Shown: positions 47,561 to 57,327 of the stretch, one piece after another
Layout of the letters: the number at the start of each line of letters is the position of its first letter
How positions within the stretch are numbered: position 1 is the stretch's first letter
Source: DASUPK01 sp963695675
GTDB lineage: Bacteria; Actinomycetota; Thermoleophilia; Solirubrobacterales; 70-9
DNA: 64,000 bases
Assembly (NCBI GenBank): GCA_963695675.1
Contig: CAVOGY010000005.1
Span: 682,001-746,000 of the forward strand
Direction: 5' to 3'
Made by a program: the position numbers and the translations under genes
The notes under the pieces: generated by a model
The model's input: only the letters and a program-made list of their open reading frames with translations
Told to the model about the DNA's origin: nothing
The model's database searches: none

Positions 47561-48670
47561 CAGGCGACCGTCTCGGCCGCAGCCCTCGGCCAGGTGAAGC
47601 CGGCGGCACGCTCGCGCCCGGCCGCCGCGAGCCGCTCGCGAAGATCTGCGTCGCGGAGCAGGGTGGCTATCGCCTCGGCCATCGCGCCGGTGTCCAGGGG
47701 GTCGAAGTAGAGCGCGGCCTCTCCGGCGACCTCCGGCAGCGAGGCCGCGTCCGAGCAGGCGACCGGCAGGCCGCGCATCATCGCCTCCAGCACCGGCAGG
47801 CCGAAGCCCTCGGCGAGCGAGGGGAAGGCGAGGCAGATCGCGGCCTCATAGAGGCCCTCGAGCTCGCCATCGGAAATCCAGCCCAGGAATCGGACGCGCT
47901 CGGAGGCCCCGACCCGCCGGGCGTGTGCCCTGAGGTCCTCCTCCCAGCGGGTCTCGTACCCCGGGATCACCAGGATCGCCGGCCCCTCGATTCGCGCCAT
48001 TGCGTCGATCAGACGCTCGATGTTCTTGTGCGGGCGGTGCGCGGAGACACTGAGCACGATCGGGGCGTCGCCGAGCGAGTACCTGCTCCGGAGGGCGTCC
48101 TCGGGCTCCGGATCGGCGGACGGTCCGGAACCCGGGCCCTCGTAGATCACGTCGATCTTGCCCGGATCCACGTCGAGGAGCTCGACCACGTCGTTCCTGG
48201 TCGCCTTCGAGATGGCGATGACGCGGCGTCGAGCGCCTCGCCGCAAGAGGAACGAGAGCGCTCATTCCGAGCGAGAGCGGCCCGGCGTGCGCCTCCGGAA
48301 AGCGCTTGTAGATCAGGTCGTGGATCGTGGTGACCTGGGGCACGCGGTGCAGCACGGGCGCGGTGGTGAAGAGGTTGTGCAGGATGTCGACGCCGGCGCG
48401 CCGCACGGCCAGCGGGAGCAGCGTCTGCTCCGCCAGCACGCGGCGCGCCCGGCTCGTGGCCCGGACCGGCAGCTCGATGACGGAAACGCTCCGCGTCCAG
48501 GGCTCGCCGCGAAGCGACGGCGCTCCCTCGCGTGAGGCGAACGCCACCAGCTCGAGATCGCCGCTGGCCTCGAGCAGCGCCGGGATCAGCCGCCTGGCAT
48601 AGATCTCGGAGCCCCCCGTACTGCCGGGGACGAGGTGCAGCAGGTTGAGGCCGACCTTCAAGGGGCGCAA
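47536..48670 (-). CDS. glycosyltransferase, GT4 family (frameshifted)
   Basis: The likely start is TTG 48670 (LRPLKVGLNLLHLVPGSTGG); a second TTG is at 48661. It has SEIYARRLIPALLEASGDLE, GVDILHNLFTTAPVLHRVPQ and VTTIHDLIYKRFPEAHAGPL. After a break near 48240 the donor half reads RVIAISKATRNDVVELLDVD, IVLSVSAHRPHKNIERLIDA, and ICLAFPSLAEGFGLPVLEAM with MRGLPVACSDAASLPEV. This is a standard GT-B enzyme, divergent from the following GT2 gene. Confidence 0.8.
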
Positions 48671-48716
48671 GGTTCGCACGGATCGCCGGCACCAGCGCCT
48701 TCCTATGCTGCCGCGC

Positions 48717-49679
48717 ATGGCGCCAGCTAGATCCGGGAGCTCTCCGGCGGGCAGCGGACCGACGATCAGCGTCGTCGTCCCCGCCTATAACGAGGAGCGC
48801 TATATCGCGGAGGCGCTCGACGCGGTGCTCGCGCAGACGCGGTCACCGCTCGAAGTGATCGTGGTCGACGACGGCTCCACGGACCGGACCCGTGAGATCG
48901 TGGCCGGGTACGAGGGCACGGTGCGGCTGATCGAGCAGGAGAACCGCGGCTGCCCCGGCGCCTTCGACACCGGCTTCCGCGAGGCGCGCGGGGAGTTCGT
49001 CGCCCTCTGCCCGGCCGATGACGTCTGGGAGTCGCGCAAGCTCCAGTGGCAGCAGGACGCGCTCGGCGCCCACCCTGAGGTGGACGTCATCTTCGGCGGG
49101 GCGCAGAGGTTCGGCCTGGCGAGCGGCGCGCACCCCCGTCCGGCTCGCACGGGCACCCTGGACGTGCTCTGGTTCGCGCCGGAGATGTACCGGCGGAACC
49201 TGATCGCGGACCCGAGCGCCGTCGTCCGCCGGTCGCTCTATCTCGACCTCGGCGGCTACGAGCCCTTGGTGGGAGAGGACTACGAGTTCTGGATGCGGGC
49301 GCTCGCGGCGGACGCGACCTTCCATTTCGATCCGAGGCTGGTGGTCCACCTGCGCGAGCACGGCGGCAACCTCTCCTACCGGGCGCTGGACATCTGGGAG
49401 ACGAACCACCTGATTCACAGCCGCTACGCGGATCTGGCCGGTGATCCGGAGCTGGTGCGCAGGACGCTCGCCCACGATCTGCTGATGATCGGATACTGCC
49501 GGGCGGTGATGGGCCGCTCCCGAGACGCCCGCCGCTCGTTCCGGGCCTCACTCGCGACCCGCCTCAGTCCGCTGGCGCTCGCGGCCGCGGTCGCCATGTC
49601 GGTACCGGGAGTCGCCCGCGCGATCAGCGTCGCCGCTCCCCGGGTGAGGCGGGCAACCTCGGGCGCGACCTCCCCCTGA
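48717..49679 (+). CDS. glycosyltransferase, GT2 family
   Basis: Intact, about 320 residues from ATG 48717. TISVVVPAYNEERYIAEALD, VIVVDDGSTDRTREIVAGYE, ARGEFVALCPADDVWESRKL (A-D-D as D-x-D), and a middle MYRRNLIADPSAVVRRSLYL with GEDYEFWMRALAADATFHFD (E-D-Y-E-F-W-x-R). These are the common GT2 landmarks of capsule and O-antigen clusters. A hydrophobic C-terminal stretch ends in a basic tail. Confidence 0.87.
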   Translation: MAPARSGSSPAGSGPTISVVVPAYNEERYIAEALDAVLAQTRSPLEVIVVDDGSTDRTREIVAGYEGTVRLIEQENRGCPGAFDTGFREARGEFVALCPADDVWESRKLQWQQDALGAHPEVDVIFGGAQRFGLASGAHPRPARTGTLDVLWFAPEMYRRNLIADPSAVVRRSLYLDLGGYEPLVGEDYEFWMRALAADATFHFDPRLVVHLREHGGNLSYRALDIWETNHLIHSRYADLAGDPELVRRTLAHDLLMIGYCRAVMGRSRDARRSFRASLATRLSPLALAAAVAMSVPGVARAISVAAPRVRRATSGATSP

Positions 49680-49682
49680 GCC

Positions 49683-50726
49683 ATGCGGATCCTCTACGTG
49701 GCGATGTCCGACGACTACGGCGACCCAGCCGGCGGACCGAGCTTCGAGGAGGTCAACTTCAAGAGCGCGCTCGAGGGGATGGGACACGAGCTGGTTCCGT
49801 TCGACTTCATGGCCGAGAAGCGGGATACGGAAGGCGCAAGATGAATCGCCGGCTGTTGGCGCTCGCCAGGGAGGCGGAGCCCGATCTCTCCTTCTTCGTC
49901 CTCTTCGAGGACGAGATCGACCCCGAGACGATCAAGGGCGTCGGCGCGGCAGGCGGCCCAACCGTCAACTGGTTCACCGACGACCACTGGCGCTTCGACC
50001 GCTTCACGCGGCATTTCGCTCCGGCCTTCGACTGGTCGGTCACGACCGACCGCGACTCGCTTCCCCGCTACCGCCAGATCGGCTACGAGCGCGCCATCCT
50101 CTCCCAGTGGGCCTGCAACCGCTACGCCTACGACTGGACGGGCCGGGAGCTCGAGTACGACGTCACCTTCGTCGGCCGGTGCTATGGCGAGCGCCCGGCG
50201 ACCGTGGAGCGGCTGCGCGCGGAGGGCTTCGACGTTCGCTGCTGGGGCTTCGGCTGGCCCGAGGGCCGGATCGAGCACGACGAGATGGTCCGCGTGTTCG
50301 GGGCGAGTCGCATCAACCTGAACCTCTCGGCGGCCTACTCGCCGCCGCGGGGCATCCGCACCCGGATCGCGGACCTGGTTCGACGGCAGACGCAGGAGCC
50401 GCGCAAGAGCCAGATCAAAGGCCGAACGTTCGAGGTCCCGGGCAGCGGTGGCTTCCTGCTCACCGACCGTGTGCCGCACCTCGAGGACTATCCTGACTCC
50501 CGGCCGCGAGATCGGCGCCTTCTCCTCAACGGACGATCTGGTCAACCAGGTGGGCTGGTGGCTCGACCAAGAGCAGGAGCGCGCCCGAGCGGCGGAAGCC
50601 GGATATCGCCGCGTGCGCGCCGAGCACACCTACGATCATCGCTTCGCGGCGATCTTCGCCCGCATCGGACTCGACGGACCACATTCAGCGGCCGACAACG
50701 GAGAACCTAGACTTCCCATCTCATGA
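49683..50726 (+). CDS. CgeB-like glycosyltransferase (frameshifted)
   Basis: ATG 49683: MRILYVAMSDDYGDPAGGPS, then NFKSALEGMGHELVPFDFMA. A one-base change near 49840 joins it to MNRRLLALAREAEPDLSFFV, GGPTVNWFTDDHWRFDRFTR and GRELEYDVTFVGRCYGERPA. Another near 50500 leads into EIGAFSSTDDLVNQVGWWLD and EHTYDHRFAAIFARIGL. N-W-F-x-D-D-x-x-R-F and D-V-T-F-V-G are CgeB/DUF3880 plus Glyco_trans_1_2 features. The stop TGA overlaps ATG 50723 of the exporter permease, linking it to that system. Confidence 0.78.
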
Positions 50727-51602
50727 GCCAGAGTTCGCCAGAGGCACCTGCGGCACTCCCGCGCGGCGTCACCGGCTCGCCGGCAAACCTGGTCGACGGC
50801 AGGGTGCGGGTCACCGTGCCGATGCGTCGCCGGGTGCGCCTGGGCGAGATTCGGACGAGCCTCCCGGTCGCATGGATGCTGGGCAAGCGGGACATGAAGG
50901 CCAAGTACAAGCAGTCAGCGCTCGGCCCGCTCTGGCTCGTGCTCCAGCCCCTCGGGATGTTGCTCGCGATCACGATCGCGTTCTCCAAGGTGACCAGCGT
51001 GAACACCGGGAACGTCCCGTACGTCGTTTTCGCCCTCGTGGGGCTCGCCGTCTGGACCTATATCGCGATGACCGTCAGTGTCGCCCCGATGACGCTGCCT
51101 TCCAACCAGCTTGTCGTACGGCGAAGCCCGTGCCCACGACTAGCGCTGGTCACGGGAACCTTGATCGCCGTCCTCCCTCCCCTGGCGATCGTCCTCACCG
51201 CAAGCGTCGCAGCGGCGGCGATCAGCTCCGGGCTTCCGATACAGGCGCTCGCTGATGCCGCTGATGGTGGCCTGGCTTCTGTTGTTGATGTGGGGCTTCA
51301 CCCTTCTGGTCGCGGCCCTCGGGGGCCGTTTTCGCGACGCCGTCGCCTTCACGCCGCTGATCGTCCAGGCCGGGATCTTCCTGACGCCCGTGGGCTACCC
51401 GCTGGATGCAGCGGGTTCTTTCGCCAAGGTGCTCGCCTTCAATCCGGCGTCGGGTTTGATCGAAGGCTGGCGCTGGTCCCTCCTCGGTATCGCGCCTGAC
51501 GGCTTTGCAATCGGGATCGCGCTTGCCGAGACCGTCGGCGCCGTGCTCGTGGGCTGGTACGTCTTCGGGCGAATGGAGCCTCGCTTTGCGGATTACGTCT
51601 GA
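50723..51602 (+). CDS. polysaccharide ABC transporter permease, second system (Wzm type, frameshifted)
   Basis: ATG 50723 overlaps the previous stop. SLPVAWMLGKRDMKAKYKQS followed by ALGPLWLVLQPLGMLLAITI is the conserved N-terminus. Then YVVFALVGLAVWTYIAMTVS and SNQLVVRRSPCPRLALVTGT. A frame change near 51255 continues to LMVAWLLLLMWGFTLLVAAL and AGIFLTPVGYPLDAAGSF, ending YVFGRMEPRFADYV (TGA 51600-51602). It is a separate paralogue of the permease at 34.1 kb, so the locus carries two export systems. Confidence 0.83.
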
Positions 51603-52378
51603 GTCCAACGGCGACCAGCCGAAGCCGGACCTCGCCGTCCGATGCGACGGGGTCGGCAAGAGCTATGGCCTGGGCGAGGAGCTGAGCCTCCAGCACACCC
51701 TGAGCACACTCGTGCGCCGCGCCCATGAGCAGGAGCGCTTCTGGGCGCTCTCGGACGTCAGCTTCGAGGTCAGTCGCGGTGAGTTCTTCGGCATCGTCGG
51801 GGCGAACGGCTCGGGAAAGTCGACGCTGACGCAATTGATCTCCGGGATCGCGATGCAGGACACCGGAAAGATCGAAGTCTGGGGACGCATCGTCCCCCTG
51901 CTGGAGGTCGGCGCCGGCTTCCATCCGGAGCTGACCGGCCGGGAGAACGTCGCCCTCTTCGGGACGATCCTGGGGCTCAGCGCCGGTGCGATCCGGGCGG
52001 AGATGGATCGGATCGCCGAATTCGCCGGCATCCAGCGCCACCTGGACACAGCCGTTGAAGCGCTACTCGAGCGGCATGCAGGCGAGGCTCTCTTTCGCTA
52101 CCGCCGTTTGCTTTCCGGCCGATACGTACGTCTTCGACGAAGTTCTGGCGGTGGTGGACGAGTCATTTCGGAACCAGTGCGCCGAGGAGCTCGCCAGGCT
52201 GCATCGCGACGGTCGCACGATCATCGTCATGAGTCACGACCTGGACCTGATCAGGAGCGTGTGCTCGACCGGGATGTGGCTGGACAACGGCCGAATCCGG
52301 ATGCGCGGCAGGATGGACGAGGTGGCCGACGCCTACGCTCCCGCGATGCAGGATGCCGCGAAGGCGGACGGTCGCTAG
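51586..52378 (+). CDS. polysaccharide ABC transporter ATP-binding protein, second system (Wzt type, frameshifted)
   Basis: TTG 51586 (overlapping the permease). DLAVRCDGVGKSYGLGEELS, Walker A GIVGANGSGKSTLTQLISGI, IVPLLEVGAGFHPELTGREN, then after a break near 52055 the signature LKRYSSGMQARLSFATAVCF, TYVFDEVLAVVDESFRNQC as Walker B (V-F-D-E), and MSHDLDLIRSV. At about 264 residues it lacks the C-terminal Wzt_C-like domain found in the first system. Such short Wzt proteins export chains without reading a terminal cap. Confidence 0.83.
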
Positions 52379-52392
52379 CGGGCCAGCGCGAA

Positions 52393-53178
52393 TTGCAGGA
52401 AAGGCCCACACGTCTTCACCTCGGCTGTGGCGAGAAGTACCTGGAGGGGTACGTCAACATCGACTACCCGCCCGACGAGCACACGGTTCAGGTCTCCTCT
52501 CCTGCAGACGTCTATGCGGACATCAGGGAACTCTCGTACGAGCCGAGCTCCGTGGCCGAGGTACGGCTGCACCACGTCTTCGAGCACTTCGACCGCGTCA
52601 CTGCGCTCCGCCTCCTGATCGACTGGTATGAGTGGCTCGAGGAGGGCGGGATCCTGACGATCGAAACACCGGACTTCGAAGCGAGCGTGCGGCGCTTCCT
52701 GAAGCGACGGTCTCGGTCGCATCGGGGCGAGATCGTCCGCCACATATTCGGGTCGCAAGAAGCAGCCTGGGCGTTCCACGCCGACGGTTGGTACGAGGAC
52801 AAATTCCGCGAGGTACTCGAAGCGCTGGGTTACGAACTGACCCGTGTGGAGCGCGCTTCATGGCGGGCAACCGACAACATCACGATCGTGGCGAGAAAGC
52901 CGTCGCCCCCTTGGTTGTCAAGAGAGGCCTTGATCGAGCGAGCCGGGAAGATACTGGCCCTTGCAATGATCGACCAATCGGAGTCGGAAGTCCGACTTCA
53001 CCAAGTCTGGCTCCGCTCCTTGGGCAAGCGAGGAACCGGTGATCGCCGAGCCGGGGCGTCGGTCGTGCTGGACGGGCGCCGGCTTTCGGGCGCGGCGGAC
53101 ACGCCGCCTGAGCCCATCGGGGACGCCCCCGAGGCGGGTTCGCAGCTGATGCGCCCGGGCGGTCAGCAGACCTCTTGA
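52393..53178 (+). CDS. class I SAM-dependent methyltransferase
   Basis: Intact, TTG 52393 (LQERPTRLHLGCGEKYLEGY). Motif I is RLHLGCGEKYLEGYVNIDYP, then ADVYADIRELSYEPSSVAEV and RLHHVFEHFDRVTALRLLID. WLEEGGILTIETPDFEASVR is the E-T-P-D-F strand typical of predicted glycan methyltransferases of capsule clusters. The C-terminal about 85 residues are variable. It follows the exporter ATPase by 14 bp and may cap or modify the exported polymer. Confidence 0.82.
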   Translation: MQERPTRLHLGCGEKYLEGYVNIDYPPDEHTVQVSSPADVYADIRELSYEPSSVAEVRLHHVFEHFDRVTALRLLIDWYEWLEEGGILTIETPDFEASVRRFLKRRSRSHRGEIVRHIFGSQEAAWAFHADGWYEDKFREVLEALGYELTRVERASWRATDNITIVARKPSPPWLSREALIERAGKILALAMIDQSESEVRLHQVWLRSLGKRGTGDRRAGASVVLDGRRLSGAADTPPEPIGDAPEAGSQLMRPGGQQTS

Positions 53179-53212
53179 TCCCCAGTAGCGGCGGGCGGTG
53201 CGGTGGGGATCG

Positions 53213-53993
53213 TCATGGGAAAGCTCGAGCCAGTCGGCTCTCGGGGGCACCCAGATGTCCCCAGCGGCGTTTGTAGGCGGCCCAGTCCTCGTCACGCGCC
53301 TCCAGGTTGGACGCCCGCTGAGTCAGATTGGCATGCGAGTAGTGCTCCACGAATGACGTGGGCGAGTCCAGGCATCTCCAGCCGGCGTCCTTCATTCGCA
53401 GGACCAGGTCCCCGTCGGCGTGGTAAAAGCGGAACCCCTCCTCATCGGCGTACCCAACGGACGCCAGGGCATCGCGCGCGAAAGAGGCCGTGGTTGACGA
53501 AAACGCCACCGCCGAAGGTGCGTCCGACCCAGTAGCGCTCCTGCTCCGGCCAGTTGCGCCAGTAGAAGGCGACGGCGCCGACGTCCTCGCCCTCCCGCTC
53601 CAAGCGCTCGAGACCGCAGCGGATCGCGCCGGGCACGACCAGGCAGTCGTCGCTCAGCATGCAGATGTAAGGAGCGGTGGCCGCCTTGAATCCCAGGTTC
53701 ATGAATGAGCCCCACGACCTGCGCGGGACGGGCTGCCCGTGCCAGCTGCCCCGGTTGTGCTGGACGATCGTGATCACGTCCTTCCGCTTGGCCAGCCAGC
53801 CCAGGGTGCCGTCGTCCGATCCCCCGTCGACCACGATGATCTCCGCCTCGGGGAAAGGCAGCTCCGCGCGAACGCTGGCAATCGCTCGCTTCAGGGTACC
53901 AACGACACGCGAGGGTTGCGCCAAAGCCACCTGAGAGATCTCCGGGGATCGTCGTCCCCCCTGGCCGCCGCGCAGCCGATGACGCGCCGCCAT
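53213..53993 (-). CDS. glycosyltransferase, GT2 family (frameshifted)
   Basis: It runs from an open frame at 53993 with PEISQVALAQPSRVVGTLKR, AIASVRAELPFPEAEIIVVD, GGSDDGTLGWLAKRKDVITI, and SWGSFMNLGFKAATAPYICM with LSDDCLVVPGAIRCGLERLE (S-D-D as D-x-D). A break near 53500 is followed by FARDALASVGYADEEGFRFY with HADGDLVLRMKDAGW and VEHYSHANLTQRASNLEARD. The start is not well defined, since the first 20 residues look like a shadow. It is convergent with the methyltransferase gene, with a gap of about 35 bp. Confidence 0.75.
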
Positions 53994-54035
53994 ACTCGTT
54001 AGGCGGTGGCTGCTACGCTACGGCGGCTGGACGCT

Positions 54036-55263
54036 ATGACTGCGCGTGCCCCTCGCGAGCGTAATCGAGCAGACTCACTGACTGACCGCGTGCCACTGCG
54101 AATCCTCCACTGTGTCGAGTTCTACCACCCGAGCCCGGGGGGATCTCAGGCCGTGGTCCGGCACGTCTCCGAGCAGCTGGTGCGCCGGGGGCACGACGTC
54201 ACGGTCGCCACTACGCGGCACCCGGATCGCCGGTTCGCGGAGCTCGAGGGCGTTCGGATCGAGGAGTTCGACGTCTCCGGAAACACCGTCCGCGGTCTCA
54301 AGGGAGAGGTGGAGCGCTACCGCTCGTTCGTCACGGCGGGCGGCTTCGACATCCTTATGACGTACTCCGCGCAGCAGTGGACTACCGATGTGCTGCTGCC
54401 GGTACTGGATCGGATCGATGCCGTCAAGGTGCTCGCGCCGTGCGGCTTCTCCCGGCTCCGCGATCCGGCCTACGCCCCCTACTTCTCGGAGCTCCCCGCC
54501 CGGCTCGCCGAATTCGACCAGCTGATCTTCCACGGCGAGAACTACCAGGACATCGAGTTCACGCGAGGGGTGGGACTGGAGAACCTGACGGTTGTTCCGA
54601 ATGGGGCGAGTCGAGAGGAGTTCGAGGGGCTCGACTCAGACTTTCGCGAGCGTCACGGCGTCGATCCGGACGAGCCGCTGCTCCTGACGGTGGGGCCACA
54701 CAACTGGATCAAGGGCCACGCGCTCACGCATCGAGGCCTTCCGGCAAGCGGACTTCGAGCGCGGCACCCTGGTCGTGATCGGCAACAAGCCCCTGCGGGT
54801 GGGCTGCCAATGGGACTGCCGGCGCCGCGCCGTCGCCACGCGGGTCGCGAGCCGCGGGCGGAAGCGGGTAATGGTGATGGACGCGCCGCGGGAGGAGGTG
54901 CTCGCCGCCTACAAGGCGGCGGACATGTTCGTCTTCGGCTCGCAGGTCGAGTGCTCCCCGCTGGTGCTCTTCGAGGCGGCGGCCTCGGGAACGCCGTTCA
55001 TCAGCACGGAGGCGGGGAACGCGAGCGAGATCGCGGAGTGGACCGCGGGCGGCGTCGTGGTTCCTTCGGAACGGCGGAATGGACGGTTCCACGCGAGCCC
55101 GGATGCCTTCGCCTCCGAGCTGACGCGACTCTGGAATGACGTCTCCGCCCGCCGCCGGCTCGCGGAGACAGGCCGGGAGCGCTGGCTCCAGGACTTCACC
55201 TGGGATCGGATCGCCGAGCGGTACGAGTCGGTCTACCTCCGCCTCAGCGCTGAGCGCGGCTGA
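54036..55263 (+). CDS. glycosyltransferase, GT4 family (frameshifted)
   Basis: ATG 54036 (an in-frame GTG lies upstream at 54006). LRILHCVEFYHPSPGGSQAV with VRHVSEQLVRRGHDVTVATT, TYSAQQWTTDVLLPVLDRID, and PNGASREEFEGLDSDFRERH. After breaks near 54725-54775 comes the donor half: VMVMDAPREEVLAAYKAADM, FVFGSQVECSPLVLFEAAAS, GTPFISTEAGNASEIAEWTA, ending with FTWDRIAERYESVYLRL and TGA 55261-55263. Its 3' end overlaps the small minus-strand ORF. Confidence 0.75.
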
Positions 55264-55360
55264 CCGGAGCTCTGCCGGAAGCCAGGATGCGCGCGAGGTC
55301 GAAGGGGTAGGCGTAGACGCGGAACGGCCCGAACTGAGCCTGGTCGATCGTGGAGCTCAT
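55244..55360 (-). CDS. small ORF coupled to the FkbM gene (uncertain)
   Basis: ATG 55360 overlaps the FkbM-gene stop (ATGA). A 38-codon frame then runs to TGA 55244-55246 and begins MSSTIDQAQFGPFRVYAYPF. The 4-bp coupling suggests a real start; the product could be a truncated next gene. It has no recognised domain and overlaps the convergent transferase by 20 bp. Confidence 0.25.
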   Translation of the reverse strand: MSSTIDQAQFGPFRVYAYPFDLARILASGRAPVSRAQR

Positions 55361-56130
55361 CCGGCGGCCCGAGATACGAGGCGCAGGACAGAGGCCCGGC
55401 GCGAGCCATGGAAGCCGGGGAGATCCCCGACGGCTCCCTCCGTGTCCTCGACGTAGATCACGCCGACACGCTCGAGCAGTGTCGGCGATGCCGCGCGAAG
55501 GGCGCTCGCCTCGGCTCCCTCGGTGTCGATCTTCAGCACGTCGATCCGCCGCTCGAGCTCCAGTACCTCGCCGAGGACCTCGTCGATGTGGCGGACCCGA
55601 ACCCGGATCGCTTCGGCGTGAGGACCCCCGAGCCCACCGTAGCGACCGGTCGGCTCGACCGCGAAGCTCTCCTCTCCCGCCCGGTCGGCCACGGCGACCT
55701 GATCGAGCGACCAGCGGTTCTCGAATGGCTCGAGGTTGCGCCGCAGGCGCTCCACGTTTTGCGGCACCGGCTCATACAGCCAGACCCGGGCGGACGGCGA
55801 TCGGGTCAGGAAGTAGAGCGCGGAGATGCCGATGTTCGAGCCGACGTCGACGACGACCTCGGCTTCCGCGTCGACCCGATAGTCCTCGCGACAGAAGACC
55901 TCGTTGACGGTGATCATGTCGTGCTGGCTGTAGAGGGTCGGCGCCACGATCCCCTGCGGCGTGCGGATCTCGAAGCGGTGCGGGTACTCCCCGGCCGTGG
56001 TGAAGTAGCGCCGGGCGCCGTCGAGAGGGTGTGAGTAGCGCCCCGGCATCCGGGCAAGCGCCACCCAGTTCGCGGGCCGCACCACCTCGCGAGCGATGAA
56101 GCCGAGCGGCCTGTCCCCGAGCAGGCTCAC
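55357..56130 (-). CDS. FkbM-family methyltransferase
   Basis: Intact, 257 residues, GTG 56130 overlapping the stop of the preceding transferase (GTGA). Motif I is AEVVVDVGSNIGISALYFLT, acidic motif RVWLYEPVPQNVERLRRNLE, and the FkbM signature DEVLGEVLELERRIDVLKID with TEGAEASALRAAS. SQHDMITVNEVFCREDYRVD precedes motif I. FkbM proteins O-methylate sugars and lipids. It is in a minus-strand unit with a GT4 gene and gmd. Confidence 0.88.
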   Translation of the reverse strand: MSLLGDRPLGFIAREVVRPANWVALARMPGRYSHPLDGARRYFTTAGEYPHRFEIRTPQGIVAPTLYSQHDMITVNEVFCREDYRVDAEAEVVVDVGSNIGISALYFLTRSPSARVWLYEPVPQNVERLRRNLEPFENRWSLDQVAVADRAGEESFAVEPTGRYGGLGGPHAEAIRVRVRHIDEVLGEVLELERRIDVLKIDTEGAEASALRAASPTLLERVGVIYVEDTEGAVGDLPGFHGSRRASVLRLVSRAAG

Positions 56131-57302
56131 GCCGGCTCCGCCAGCGCCGCGTATGAGGCCTCCACCTGACGCAACGAGCTCTCGATCGAGAGCTCGTCCC
56201 GATGGTCGCGGTACCAGTCGAAGGCGGAGGCCCGCAGCTCCGAGCCGCCGGCGACGGCGCGGACGATCGCGTCGGCCAGGACCTCCGGGTCGGCGGAGTC
56301 GACGACGAAGCCGTTCACTCCTTCCTCGACGAGCTCCGTTGCCGCGTTCTCGCCGCCGCGCACCACGATCGCCGGCGTCCCAACCGAGACCGACTCGACA
56401 ACGACCACCCCGTAACCCTCCCGCTCGGAGGGATGGAGCAGGCAGGAGGCGGAGGCGATCCGGCGCATGAGCTCGTCGTGGGCGACCTTGCCCGGCAGCT
56501 CGACGACGCCGTCCAGGCCGAGCTCGCGGGACCGCGCGCGCGTCGACTCGGTGTCGGGCCCGTGGCCCAGGATCACGCAGCGCAGCCCCGGGATCCGTTC
56601 GCGAGCCATGGCGATCGCGGCCGGAACCGCGGGCACGCGCTTCTCGGGGATGTGCCGTCCCGCGGAGACGACGAGCGGCTCCGGCCTGTCGGCCGTCGCC
56701 TGATCGCGGCCGAGCCCATCGGCCCACGAATCGCCGGCGTACTCGCCGGTCAGCCTGCCGATCGGCGCGCGGTGTCCGTAGGCCCGCAGGCGCTCCTCCG
56801 CCAAGCGCGAGAAGGTGAAGCTCCGGTCCGGTAGCCGAAGGCAGAGCCGTTCGACCGCAAATCCGATCCGACCCTTGAGCGGACCGAGATACGAGCGCCA
56901 GTAGGCCGGCCCCCAGACCTCGTGCCAGTCGGCGATCAGGCGGGCTCGCGAGCGCGAGAGCCATAGGCCGAGCCTCGCGCCGAGCAGTGAGAAGTAGGGG
57001 AAGGATGCGCTGTGGACGGCGTCGTAGCGGCGACCGTGCCGCAGCAGGTGCCAGAAGACGCCGAGTCCGAAGCGGAGCGGCGGCCAGATCCGACGCCGGC
57101 CGGACCGCGTGTAGAGCTCACTCCGCGGCGAGACCGCGAGCGTCTCGAAGGACGTGCCAGGGCCCTCCTCGCGCCACTGGCGCCGGGTCAGATAGGTGAT
57201 CTCATCGCGCTCACCCAGCCTCTCGGCGAGGTTTCGGTACCAGCGCTCCGCCCCGCCGACGGTGTTCGGGAAGAGGCAGTCGTAGACGATCGCAATCCTC
57301 AT
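56127..57302 (-). CDS. glycosyltransferase, GT4 family
   Basis: Intact, 391 residues, ATG 57302. MRIAIVYDCLFPNTVGGAER with WYRNLAERLGERDEITYLTR, YDAVHSASFPYFSLLGARLG, SFTFSRLAEERLRAYGHRAP, and the donor half PLVVSAGRHIPEKRVPAVPA, CVILGHGPDTESTRARSREL, ASCLLHPSEREGYGVVVVES (E-x7-E) with AIVVRGGENAATELVEEGVN. It sits 25 bp downstream of gmd and overlaps the FkbM gene, so the three form one operon. Confidence 0.88.
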   Translation of the reverse strand: MRIAIVYDCLFPNTVGGAERWYRNLAERLGERDEITYLTRRQWREEGPGTSFETLAVSPRSELYTRSGRRRIWPPLRFGLGVFWHLLRHGRRYDAVHSASFPYFSLLGARLGLWLSRSRARLIADWHEVWGPAYWRSYLGPLKGRIGFAVERLCLRLPDRSFTFSRLAEERLRAYGHRAPIGRLTGEYAGDSWADGLGRDQATADRPEPLVVSAGRHIPEKRVPAVPAAIAMARERIPGLRCVILGHGPDTESTRARSRELGLDGVVELPGKVAHDELMRRIASASCLLHPSEREGYGVVVVESVSVGTPAIVVRGGENAATELVEEGVNGFVVDSADPEVLADAIVRAVAGGSELRASAFDWYRDHRDELSIESSLRQVEASYAALAEPA

Positions 57303-57327
57303 CGAGCGCGCTCAGCGCCCGAGAGGC

